Below are positions 57,512 through 64,000 of a stretch of 64,000 nucleotides of DNA, one piece after another. The position numbers and the translations under genes are program-made. Location of the stretch: positions 62,001 through 126,000 of the forward strand of contig URAM01000002.1 of the NCBI GenBank assembly GCA_900545815.1, written 5' to 3'. Positions within the stretch are counted from its first letter, which is position 1; every line of letters begins with the position of its first letter. A model generated the notes under the pieces. That model searched no databases. It saw only the letters and a list, made by a program, of their open reading frames with translations, and was not told where the DNA came from. Source of the DNA: an uncultured Eubacteriales bacterium. GTDB taxonomy: Bacteria > Bacillota > Clostridia > Oscillospirales > Oscillospiraceae.

Positions 57512-58857
57512 GCCTCTCCCTCCTTCTGCTCCGCCATCTGCATCAGCGCCCGACGGGTGGGGTCCAGCGCCGTGTAGTTCACCAGCACATACAGGTTCCC
57601 GCAGCCGTCCTTCAGCCGCTTTTCGATGGCCGCCTTGATGTTCTCCTCCAGCATGGAGGAGATATCCGTGTACTTCAGCCGCAGGCGCATATCCTGGGCG
57701 CGGATGCCGCTGGCGGTGATGGAACGAATCTGTTTCGCCGCCAGCCGGTCAAAGTCCACGTCCCACAGCCAGGACACGTCCGCTCCGTCCTGGGCGTTGT
57801 CGTTGATGGCGATGATGAGATCTTTTTCCCTGTCATCCTCAAAGACCACCGACAGGTTCTGGTTGAAGCCGGTGGGATTCTTGGCCAGGCTCAGGAACAC
57901 CGGACAGCCGTCGATGATGAATCGCTCGTTCCGGCCGTTTTCGGTCTGGAAGCTGGTCAGCACCTCCTGGAAATGGGGCAGTGGAATGTCCGCACTGGCA
58001 GCGGCGGCGTAGACCGCCAAAATGTTGTAAATGTTATAAAAACCCCGGAAACCAGAGGTCACTGCCTGCCCATTGATGGCAAAAGACAGCCCGTTCTTCA
58101 TCTCCACCTGGGAGCCGTTGAAGTCGATCTTGGGTCGAGTGAACCCACAGTTGGGGCAGTGATAGCTGCCCAGCTGGCTGTAATGGTAGAAGTCGTAGTG
58201 GAGCCGGGTGCCGCACTGCTTGCAGAAGGTGCCCTCCCGAATCTCATGGTTGTCCGGCTTGTCAAAGACCTGTTCCTCCACGCCGTAGGTCACATAGGGG
58301 TGTCCGCTGTGGACGGCCAAGGAGGCGGCCAGAGCGTCATCGGCGTTGACCACCAAGGTCATGTTGGGCGCCAGCTCGATGCCCTGCTGGAGCAAGTCCA
58401 TGGTGATGTCCAGCTCGCCGTAGCGATCCAGCTGATCGCGGAACAGGTTGGTCAGCACCATGGTGTCCGGCTGGAAGAATTTCAGCACCCGTCGGGCGGA
58501 CGCCTCGTCCACCTCCAGACAGGCGTATTCCGCATCGAATTTTCCCACCCAGTTGGCCGCCAGCGCCAAGGCGGTGGCCACGCCGGGGAGCATATTGGAG
58601 CCGGTGTGGTTGCACACCACCGTGTGTCCCTCCCGTTCCAGGGCGGCGCAGAGGAGATTGTTGGTGGTGGTCTTGCCGTTGGTGCCGCAGACCACGAAGG
58701 TGTGCTTGTGGATGCCGCCAATGAGGTGGCGGATGATGGCCGGATCAATCTTCAGCGCCACGCGGCCAGGGAAGGTCTCCCCATGGGTGCCCTTCAATTT
58801 GCAGGCCAGCCGAGCAGCCTTGGCCGCCCAGATGGCAAGGATGGTTCGTAGCTTCAC
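57508..58857 (-). CDS. murT: lipid II isoglutaminyl synthase subunit MurT
   Basis: 449 aa. Mur-ligase centre VVCGTNGKTTTNNLL, ECLEVDEA-type YACLEVDEASARRVL, LTNLFRDQLDRYGEL; an inserted zinc ribbon with CKQCG and CPNCG (about 215-240); C-terminal DUF1727 domain with NPTGFNQNL and INDNAQDGADVSWLWDVDF. With GatD it converts the second-position glutamate of lipid II into isoglutamine, affecting cross-linking and resistance to lysozyme and beta-lactams. Own short operon murT-gatD. Confidence 0.96.
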   Translation of the reverse strand: MKLRTILAIWAAKAARLACKLKGTHGETFPGRVALKIDPAIIRHLIGGIHKHTFVVCGTNGKTTTNNLLCAALEREGHTVVCNHTGSNMLPGVATALALAANWVGKFDAEYACLEVDEASARRVLKFFQPDTMVLTNLFRDQLDRYGELDITMDLLQQGIELAPNMTLVVNADDALAASLAVHSGHPYVTYGVEEQVFDKPDNHEIREGTFCKQCGTRLHYDFYHYSQLGSYHCPNCGFTRPKIDFNGSQVEMKNGLSFAINGQAVTSGFRGFYNIYNILAVYAAAASADIPLPHFQEVLTSFQTENGRNERFIIDGCPVFLSLAKNPTGFNQNLSVVFEDDREKDLIIAINDNAQDGADVSWLWDVDFDRLAAKQIRSITASGIRAQDMRLRLKYTDISSMLEENIKAAIEKRLKDGCGNLYVLVNYTALDPTRRALMQMAEQKEGEA

Positions 58858-58976
58858 GTTCTTTTCCCTCTTATCTGGTCAGATTTCGCCCCTATCGGGA
58901 GCGTTCGGTTCTCCTAGCAGTTTACCAGGAAAGCGGCAGCATTGCACGAAGAAATTTTTAATTTTTTCGGGAATGG

Positions 58977-59009
58977 GAAAAAAACCACCCAGGGCAACGC
59001 CCTGAGTGG
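58977..59009 (-). terminator. terminator of the nitroreductase gene
   Basis: CCACCCAGGGC (58985-58995) / GCCCTGAGTGG (58999-59009), minus strand then TTTTTTTCCC. 16 bp after the stop. Confidence 0.85.
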
Positions 59010-59025
59010 CTGTGATGGTCTGATA

Positions 59026-59568
59026 TTACAGATAAGTGACGATGTCAGAAGCAGGCTTCCGCGGCGGCATCTTGTTCTCCCCTGCGGGATAGCCAATGGC
59101 GATCATGCCGGTGACAGTCTGCCCTTCGGGCAGGCCGATGAGCTTTGCCAGGATGTCCTCGTCAAAGACGCCCATGATGACCGTACCCAGCCCCATGTCC
59201 TTGGCTGCCAGGCACAAGGTCTGTGCGGAGATGCCGGCGTCATACATAGCCCAGGTGTCCCCCTTGGAGGTGTCCACACTGCCATCGGGGCTGTGGCCGG
59301 AGATGCTGTTGACAGTACTCTGAATGAGCAGGACGGGGCAGCGGGAGATGGTCTTCTGGTTCAGGGCGAATCCCAGGACGGCTTCTTCTGCGATCTTCGC
59401 CTTCAACTCGGCGCTGTCCACCACGGTGTAGCGAACGGACTGGGTGTTCTTCCAAGAGGGGGCGTAGGTGACGGCGTCAAAAACAGCGTCCAGGACTTCC
59501 CGGGTCACCGGCTGGTCAGAATATTTCCGCACACTGCGGCGGGTCTTAATGCACTGTAATGCTTCCAT
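59026..59568 (-). CDS. nitroreductase-family flavoprotein
   Basis: 180 aa from ATG 59568 (AAAGGA about 9 nt upstream). FMN-binding motifs: CIKTRRSVRKYSDQPVT at the start, APSWKNTQSVRYTVV, DAGISAQTLCLAAKDMGLGT, then IAIGYPAG near the end. It reduces nitro-compounds, quinones or related acceptors with NAD(P)H. Single gene, followed by its own terminator. Confidence 0.92.
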   Translation of the reverse strand: MEALQCIKTRRSVRKYSDQPVTREVLDAVFDAVTYAPSWKNTQSVRYTVVDSAELKAKIAEEAVLGFALNQKTISRCPVLLIQSTVNSISGHSPDGSVDTSKGDTWAMYDAGISAQTLCLAAKDMGLGTVIMGVFDEDILAKLIGLPEGQTVTGMIAIGYPAGENKMPPRKPASDIVTYL

Positions 59569-59759
59569 ATCATGCGTTCCTTTCTTAACATCCACAGAAT
59601 TCTTCGGGTAGATTCTCTACGCTTCAATATAGCCATTCCCGCCCAAAAAGTCAACCGAATCCCCCCAATTCTGTCCATTCTTTTTTCCGGCACAGTGCCT
59701 ACTTTTCCCCTCCTGCCTTGTTCATTTCAACGAAAATAGCACCAGAGGGAAAGTCTCTA

Positions 59760-59789
59760 TTGCTTCCACTGGCACTTAGGCATTATAAT
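59760..59789 (+). promoter_or_regulatory. promoter of the flavin reductase gene
   Basis: TTGCTT (59760-59765), 18-bp spacer, perfect TATAAT (59784-59789). The rest of the 59569-59872 gap shows nothing else recognisable. Confidence 0.7.
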
Positions 59790-59872
59790 AAGGTGGAATT
59801 TAGTGAAGATGGGACCCCGTTTTCCCCCTAATTTTTTCACCTTTGGTTTCTATTTGTATGGAGGTGCCATTT

Positions 59873-60409
59873 ATGAGCCGTACCGTTTTAATTTTATCTT
59901 CCAGTCCTCGCATCGGCGGCAACAGCGACCAACTCTGCGATTCTCTGGCATCGGGTGTCGCGTCCGTTGGCAACAAAGCCATTCGACTCCACGTCAGCAA
60001 GATGAAGATTGCTCCCTGCCTGGCCTGCGAACACTGTCATGACAAGAGCGATGGCGAATGTGTGATCAAGGACGACATGGAGCAGGTGTGGGACGCTATG
60101 AAGCAGGCAGACTCCCTGGTGCTGGCCTCTCCTATCTACTTCTTCGATTGTTCCGCCCAGCTCAAGGTGGTCATCGACCGCTTCTATTCCCGTTACGAAC
60201 AGATGCATCTGGAGACCGGCGCCATGCTCCTGACCTGTGCGGCAGATGAGAACGTGGCGGAATCCGCCAAGATCATGTTCTGTAAGCTGGCTGAGTGCAT
60301 GGGCTTTGAGAACAAAGGAATCCTCTGCGCCACCAACGTCTGGGCCGCCGGTGAGATCAGCAACCGCACCGTTCTGCGGGATGCCTACAATCTGGGCAAG
60401 ACCCTGTAA
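59873..60409 (+). CDS. NADPH-dependent FMN reductase / flavodoxin-family protein
   Basis: 178 aa from ATG 59873 with GGAGGTG upstream; an in-frame ATG ten codons earlier lacks a ribosome site. FMN phosphate loop LILSSSPRIGGNSDQL, Cys cluster CLACEHCHDKSDGEC of the iron-sulfur flavoprotein/WrbA-like clostridial group, and SLVLASPIYFFDCSAQLKVV. Probably an electron carrier or reductase. The Cys cluster may coordinate iron but lacks the full classic CxxCxxC spacing. Confidence 0.9.
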   Translation: MSRTVLILSSSPRIGGNSDQLCDSLASGVASVGNKAIRLHVSKMKIAPCLACEHCHDKSDGECVIKDDMEQVWDAMKQADSLVLASPIYFFDCSAQLKVVIDRFYSRYEQMHLETGAMLLTCAADENVAESAKIMFCKLAECMGFENKGILCATNVWAAGEISNRTVLRDAYNLGKTL

Positions 60410-60429
60410 GGCGATTTCATAGGAACAGC

Positions 60430-60463
60430 AAAAACATCTGAACGCATCGGATGTTTTTCTCTT
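60430..60463 (+). terminator. terminator of the flavin reductase gene
   Basis: AAAAACATC / GATGTTTTT followed by CTCTTT; 20 bp after the stop. Confidence 0.8.
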
Positions 60464-60559
60464 TATCCCTCCAAACGAGGGCGTGTCCGCCCAACCACAC
60501 CCATAACGCCCTTGTGCAAGGGGTGTTGTCCGCCTTGCATCTACACCACCAACCAAGAA

Positions 60560-60597
60560 AACACGCAGCATCCGAACGAGATGCTGCGTGTTTTTTC
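60560..60597. terminator. bidirectional terminator before the rubredoxin-oxidoreductase gene end
   Basis: AACACGCAGCATC / GATGCTGCGTGTT, 13-bp perfect stem with a 7-nt loop; T-runs on both sides. It closes the minus-strand gene at 60637. Confidence 0.88.
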
Positions 60598-60636
60598 CTT
60601 TGTTCGGGGCGTTTGGAACGCCCTCAGCAAATTCTG

Positions 60637-62601
60637 TTAAAACAGGGTTTCGTAGGCGGCCTTTCCATTCACCTGCTCCGTCACCTGTCCCAGCAGGCTG
60701 GTATCCCCCAGCAGGGTCACGCCGCACAAGGTGTCGTCCAGGAAGAAGTACTGCTTCAAGTTCCCCCGTGCCGGATCCTTGAACTCCACGGTACGGAAGG
60801 GCAGGTCACCGGCAGTGGTGCCGATGGTATACAGACCGGCACCGGCCACGTCCATGCTCATGCCATAGATCTCATCGGTGAAGGTCAGGTCATCGCCGGC
60901 GGCGTTGGCGCCAGCCACTTCCCCCTGTCGGGAGGCTTCCGGCCACAGGGCGTAGTTCTTGCCGCCGAACTCCACGCAGTCCCCAGCGCCATAGACGTCG
61001 GGCAGGCTGGTCTCCATCTTCTCGTTGACCAGCACCGCCTTGCCCATGTCCGCTCCGGCTTCCGCCGCCAGGGCGCCGTTGGCACGGACGCCGCAGGAGA
61101 CAATGACCACATCAGCGGTCAGCTGTGCGCCGTCCTTCAAGTACAGCGTCTCCCCATCGAACCGCTCGGTCTCCACGCCGGTCAGCACGGTGATGCCCTT
61201 GTCCTCCAACAGCTGGGTGAGCATGGCGGAGGCGGTGTCGTTGAGGTTTTTCATCATCAGGGCGGGAGCTGCTTCCAGCACCGTCACCTGGCAGCCGTAT
61301 TTTTTCAAATCCCACGCCGCTTCCAAGCCGACCACGCCGCCGCCGATGACCACGGCCTGCTTCCGGTGGGTCAGGAACCCGTTCACGTCCTGGATGTCCT
61401 TCAGGGTACGGATGGTCTTGACCTTGGGCTGATCGCACCCCTGGAAGGGGGGCACAAAGAAGTGGGAACCCAGGGCGTAGATGCACTTGTCATACTCGTA
61501 CACCGTTCCGTCCTCCATAGTCACCTGTTTGGCAGAAGGGTTCAGGGCGGTGATTCTCTGGCCAAAGTCCAGCTGGATGTTCCGGTCGGCATACCACTGG
61601 GCGTCATACAGCGTAAAGAACTCCGCCTTGGCCGCCTCATCCGTCCCGTCAAACATATGCTTGGACAGCTGAGGCCGCTTATAGGGCAGCTCATCCTCCT
61701 CGGAGATCATGGTGATCGTCCCCGTCTCATCCCGCTCTCGGATGGCCTTGGCGGCGTTGACGGCAGCGGTGCCGGCGCCCAGGATGAGATACCGCTGGTC
61801 GGTGTTGTGCTTGACCACTTCGCTCTCCTCGGTCACTGGGGTGAAATGCTCCGGCCCTACGCCGCAGACAGGACATTTGTCCAGCGAGGCGTCAAAGACC
61901 TCTCCGCAGATGTCGCACCGCACCTTGCCTGTGCTCTGCACCGGCACCTGGACGAAGTTCTCCGGCCCCACACCGCAGACGGGACATTTTTCCAGAGAAG
62001 CGTCAAAGACCTCCTGGCAGACGGTGCAGCGGACTTTGCCGGTGAACTTGGGCACGATGGGTTCAAAATACTCCGCACCCACGCCGCACAGCGGACAGTT
62101 CTCCACATCGCCGTCAAACTCGGCCTTGCAGATGGTGCAGCGCACCTTCCCCGCCGGCTTCTTCTGGTCTACGGGCACAAAGTGTTCCGGCCCCACATTG
62201 CAGAAGGGGCACACCGGCTCATCGGCGGAGAACACCGCATGACATACGTCACAGCGCACCTGCGCCGTCACCGGCTGGCCGTCTACTGGCACGAAATGCT
62301 CTGGCCCTACACAGCACACTGGGCACATGGGCTCGTCCGCCGGAAACACCGCCTGGCACACATCGCACTTGACCATAGGCACTTCCGCTTCTTCCACCGG
62401 CACATAATATTCCGGCCCTACGTTGCACACCGGACACACCGGTTCGGTGGCGTCAAATTCCGCCTGGCAGATAGAGCACTTCACCTTGCCGGACTTGGCT
62501 TCCACCTCTACCGGCTCAAAATAGTCTGGGCCTACGCCGCACAGGGGACATACGGTCAGGGATTCCTCAAAGATCTCACCACAGAGCTTACATTTCACCA
62601 T
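60637..62601 (-). CDS. FAD oxidoreductase with seven tandem rubredoxin-like modules
   Basis: 654 aa from ATG 62601 (GAGGAGGT upstream). Residues 1-262 are seven modules of 37-38 aa, each CxxC-x10-CPxC ending in GVGPE-F-P (for example MVKCKLCG...CPLCGVG, KVRCTVCQ...CPVCGVG). They resemble the small rubredoxin domain at the C-terminus of rubrerythrin. Residues about 270-654 are an NAD(P)H:rubredoxin-reductase-type flavoprotein: YLILGAGTAAVNAAKA, ELPYKRPQLSK, AVVIGGGVVGLEAAWD, VYGAGDCVE. It probably passes electrons from NAD(P)H through FAD to the iron sites and on to peroxide- or oxygen-reducing partners. Module 3 has an additional Cys (CPVCC). Confidence 0.92.
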   Translation of the reverse strand: MVKCKLCGEIFEESLTVCPLCGVGPDYFEPVEVEAKSGKVKCSICQAEFDATEPVCPVCNVGPEYYVPVEEAEVPMVKCDVCQAVFPADEPMCPVCCVGPEHFVPVDGQPVTAQVRCDVCHAVFSADEPVCPFCNVGPEHFVPVDQKKPAGKVRCTICKAEFDGDVENCPLCGVGAEYFEPIVPKFTGKVRCTVCQEVFDASLEKCPVCGVGPENFVQVPVQSTGKVRCDICGEVFDASLDKCPVCGVGPEHFTPVTEESEVVKHNTDQRYLILGAGTAAVNAAKAIRERDETGTITMISEEDELPYKRPQLSKHMFDGTDEAAKAEFFTLYDAQWYADRNIQLDFGQRITALNPSAKQVTMEDGTVYEYDKCIYALGSHFFVPPFQGCDQPKVKTIRTLKDIQDVNGFLTHRKQAVVIGGGVVGLEAAWDLKKYGCQVTVLEAAPALMMKNLNDTASAMLTQLLEDKGITVLTGVETERFDGETLYLKDGAQLTADVVIVSCGVRANGALAAEAGADMGKAVLVNEKMETSLPDVYGAGDCVEFGGKNYALWPEASRQGEVAGANAAGDDLTFTDEIYGMSMDVAGAGLYTIGTTAGDLPFRTVEFKDPARGNLKQYFFLDDTLCGVTLLGDTSLLGQVTEQVNGKAAYETLF

Positions 62602-62733
62602 AAGACGACCTCCTCTACTGTCGTTGGGATGGGAACACGGCCTGCACTGGCCGGAGCGTTGTTGTCCTCGCCTATACATTATGTCATAAAAGGCCATTCT
62701 TGTCAAGAACTATTCCTAATAAGCTGTCAAAAT

Positions 62734-63117
62734 TTATGCGTTCTCTCCTTCAAACCGGTGGAACCGCTTCCGCTGATAGGTCAGTTTCCCCTGTTCCCCT
62801 TCGGTCAGCTGCTGGAACTGCCCCTGACTCACTTGCAGCTCCAACCGCCGGTCGCCCTCTAGGCCGAAGGTAGCATAATAGGTGGTGTGATGGCTCTTGG
62901 CCATCAGGGGCACTCCGTTCATGCTCTGCTGGTGGGCGCTGTGGTGGACGGCGATGCGCTTGGCCTTCACCTTGGCTTCCACCGTCACGATGGGTGCAGC
63001 GTCATTGGCTCGCTGCTCCTTGACCCCTTTCAGGGTCAGATAGACCAGCATCCCCAGGATGACAACGGTGATGAGGATAAAAAATCCGGGCAACAAAGTC
63101 TGGATGGCTTTTTCCAT
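62734..63117 (-). CDS. DUF2500-family membrane protein
   Basis: 127 aa. One N-terminal membrane helix (GFFILITVVILGMLVYLTLKG) and a cytoplasmic beta-domain: VTVEAKVKAKRIAVHHSAHQ, TTYYATFGLEGDRRLELQV, GEQGKLTYQRKRFHRFEGEN. DUF2500 has no established role. It lies downstream of a paralogue (63179) in the same direction, about 60 bp apart. Confidence 0.88.
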   Translation of the reverse strand: MEKAIQTLLPGFFILITVVILGMLVYLTLKGVKEQRANDAAPIVTVEAKVKAKRIAVHHSAHQQSMNGVPLMAKSHHTTYYATFGLEGDRRLELQVSQGQFQQLTEGEQGKLTYQRKRFHRFEGENA

Positions 63118-63178
63118 AGTCGTTCTCTCCTTTTCTTCTCATAGGACTGGCTCTAGTTTCGCCCAATCCCAACGGGTT

Positions 63179-63574
63179 TTACACTCCACGCTCCCGCTCG
63201 AACTTCAAAAACCGCTTGCGCTGGAAGGTGAGCTTTCCCCGATCCCCCTCGGCCAGCTGCCCATACTCGTAGTCGCTGACCTGCAATTCCAGCCGGTCGC
63301 CGCTCTCCACCTCAAAGGTGGCGTAGTAGCTGGTGTGATGGGTGCCGGAGCTGGTCATACGGCCTTCACCGTCATAGGTGGGGGCGGTGTGGTAGCTGTC
63401 CATCCGCTTGGTCTTTACCAGCGCCTCCACCGTCAGCACGGGAGCGGCATCATTGGCGCGCTTTTCCTTGACGCCGGTGACGATGGCGTAGATAAACATC
63501 CCAATGACCAGGCAAAAGACCAGCCCAAAGAGGATGGGAAAGACGGAATCCATGACATCAAACATATCGAACAT
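63179..63574 (-). CDS. DUF2500-family membrane protein (paralogue)
   Basis: 131 aa from ATG 63574 with AGGAGGTC upstream. Same architecture as its neighbour: helix FPILFGLVFCLVIGMFIYAI, shared VKEKRANDAAPVLTVEAL and TSYYATFEVESGDRLELQV, and KLTFQRKRFLKFERER. The two genes are tandem duplicates that have diverged in the loop after the second strand (SYHTAPTYDGEGRMTSSG here). Confidence 0.88.
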   Translation of the reverse strand: MFDMFDVMDSVFPILFGLVFCLVIGMFIYAIVTGVKEKRANDAAPVLTVEALVKTKRMDSYHTAPTYDGEGRMTSSGTHHTSYYATFEVESGDRLELQVSDYEYGQLAEGDRGKLTFQRKRFLKFERERGV

Positions 63575-63736
63575 ACAGTGTGACCTCCTTCTATTTCTGC
63601 CGCCATTATACCATGGATTGCAGGCCATTCGGAACCGCCCTGCAAATTTATTTCGGGAAACCATCGCATTTCCCCCGTTTTTTTGGTATCATGAATAGCA
63701 AGAACGAATTTTGACCAACTTTTAGGAGGAACCCCT

Positions 63737-64000
63737 ATGCGAAAACCCTTAGCCCTCTGCTTCTCTTTGCTCGTCCTCTGTGCCGCCCTCACCGGCTGTA
63801 CCCTCCACCAGGACAGCGCCAGCGCCGCCGCCGCCCCCACACCGGACAGCCCCACCCTCCGCCTGGGCGTCTGCCTGCCCCAGGACAATCCGGTGTCCGA
63901 CCTCATCTACACCGGCGCAGAGTACGCCCTGTTGCAGCGGCCTTCCATCCAGCTGGACGGGGTGACTTATTCGGTGGAGCTGTATTGGCCCAGCGCCGAC
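63737..64000 (+). CDS. lipoprotein, ABC-type substrate-binding protein (partial, right edge)
   Basis: 88 residues visible, open to the window edge. Signal peptide KPLALCFSLLVLCAALTGC with lipobox LTGC, then TLRLGVCLPQDNPVSDLIYT, GAEYALLQ and LDGVTYSVELYWPSAD, the start of a type I periplasmic-binding fold like branched-chain amino-acid (LivJ) receptors. AGGAGGA precedes ATG 63737. Transport partners would lie outside the window. Confidence 0.8.
   Translation, partial: MRKPLALCFSLLVLCAALTGCTLHQDSASAAAAPTPDSPTLRLGVCLPQDNPVSDLIYTGAEYALLQRPSIQLDGVTYSVELYWPSAD

Noticed and set aside
1..64000. tRNA, rRNA, known riboswitches and insertion sequences
   Set aside because: Read by eye on both strands; no cloverleaf with TTCRANY-type T-arm, no rRNA, no FMN/TPP/T-box consensus and no transposase frame was found. 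A covariance-model scan would be needed to exclude weak cases.

Overview
The window (about 60% G+C, mostly compact operons) looks like the chromosome of a Gram-positive, anaerobic gut-type clostridium of the Oscillospiraceae (Flavonifractor/Intestinimonas/Oscillibacter-like). The reasons are single-membrane envelope genes (HtrA, YidC and CDP-glycerol transferase families, MurT/GatD), clostridial gene families (DUF6442, DUF1934, DUF2500, DALR-type ArgRS relative), CarD, a rubredoxin-rich oxidoreductase, and dispersed hairpin repeats that I associate from memory with this family. The taxonomic call is inference. I found no rRNA, tRNA, CRISPR array, transposase or phage block, apart from a possibly phage-related partial gene at the left edge.

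Layout. 0-7 kb: partial DUF6291 gene, VanRS-like two-component pair, membrane-anchored XRE regulator, and a two-gene OpuC/EgtUV-type ABC importer in which permease and binding protein are fused. 7-15 kb: zapA, a U32 peptidase-family gene, then dut-maf-mreC-mreD-mrdA (cell division and rod shape). 15-21 kb: GH13 glycosidase, MATE exporter divergent from a LysR gene, TauE/SafE exporter, CBS protein. 21-27 kb (minus): RR-HK-HtrA stress operon, then murI, DUF1934 and an arginyl-tRNA-synthetase-derived protein lacking the catalytic core. 27-33 kb: small unknown gene, glgB, radical SAM protein, HAD hydrolase, DUF1097, and a membrane protein/XRE pair. 33-43 kb (minus): the rimP-nusA-rnpM-ylxQ-infB-rbfA-nrnA-DUF4375-truB-ribF operon, interrupted by a 117-bp tandem repeat and a composite hairpin repeat.

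43-55 kb is the envelope-polymer region. It has two CDP-glycerol transferase-like genes (minus), GAPDH, CarD, then a plus-strand operon with a near-consensus promoter: LTA-synthase/sulfatase-like membrane enzyme, a YidC insertase fused to a CDP-glycerol transferase domain, a LicC-LicA-like fusion whose two active sites both look destroyed, and a small YIDP membrane protein. This operon is the best candidate for an undescribed system.

55-57 kb is AT-rich. It holds two minus-strand genes (206 aa and an easily missed 47 aa) that share the same promoter layout, a leader of equal length (about 230 nt) with conserved blocks, and the same first four codons. 57-64 kb: murT-gatD, nitroreductase, flavin reductase, an FAD oxidoreductase with seven tandem rubredoxin-like modules, two DUF2500 proteins, and the start of a lipoprotein.

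At least five intergenic repeat families occur. In two of them, copies differ by compensatory base changes in stems, which argues that the folded form is what is maintained.
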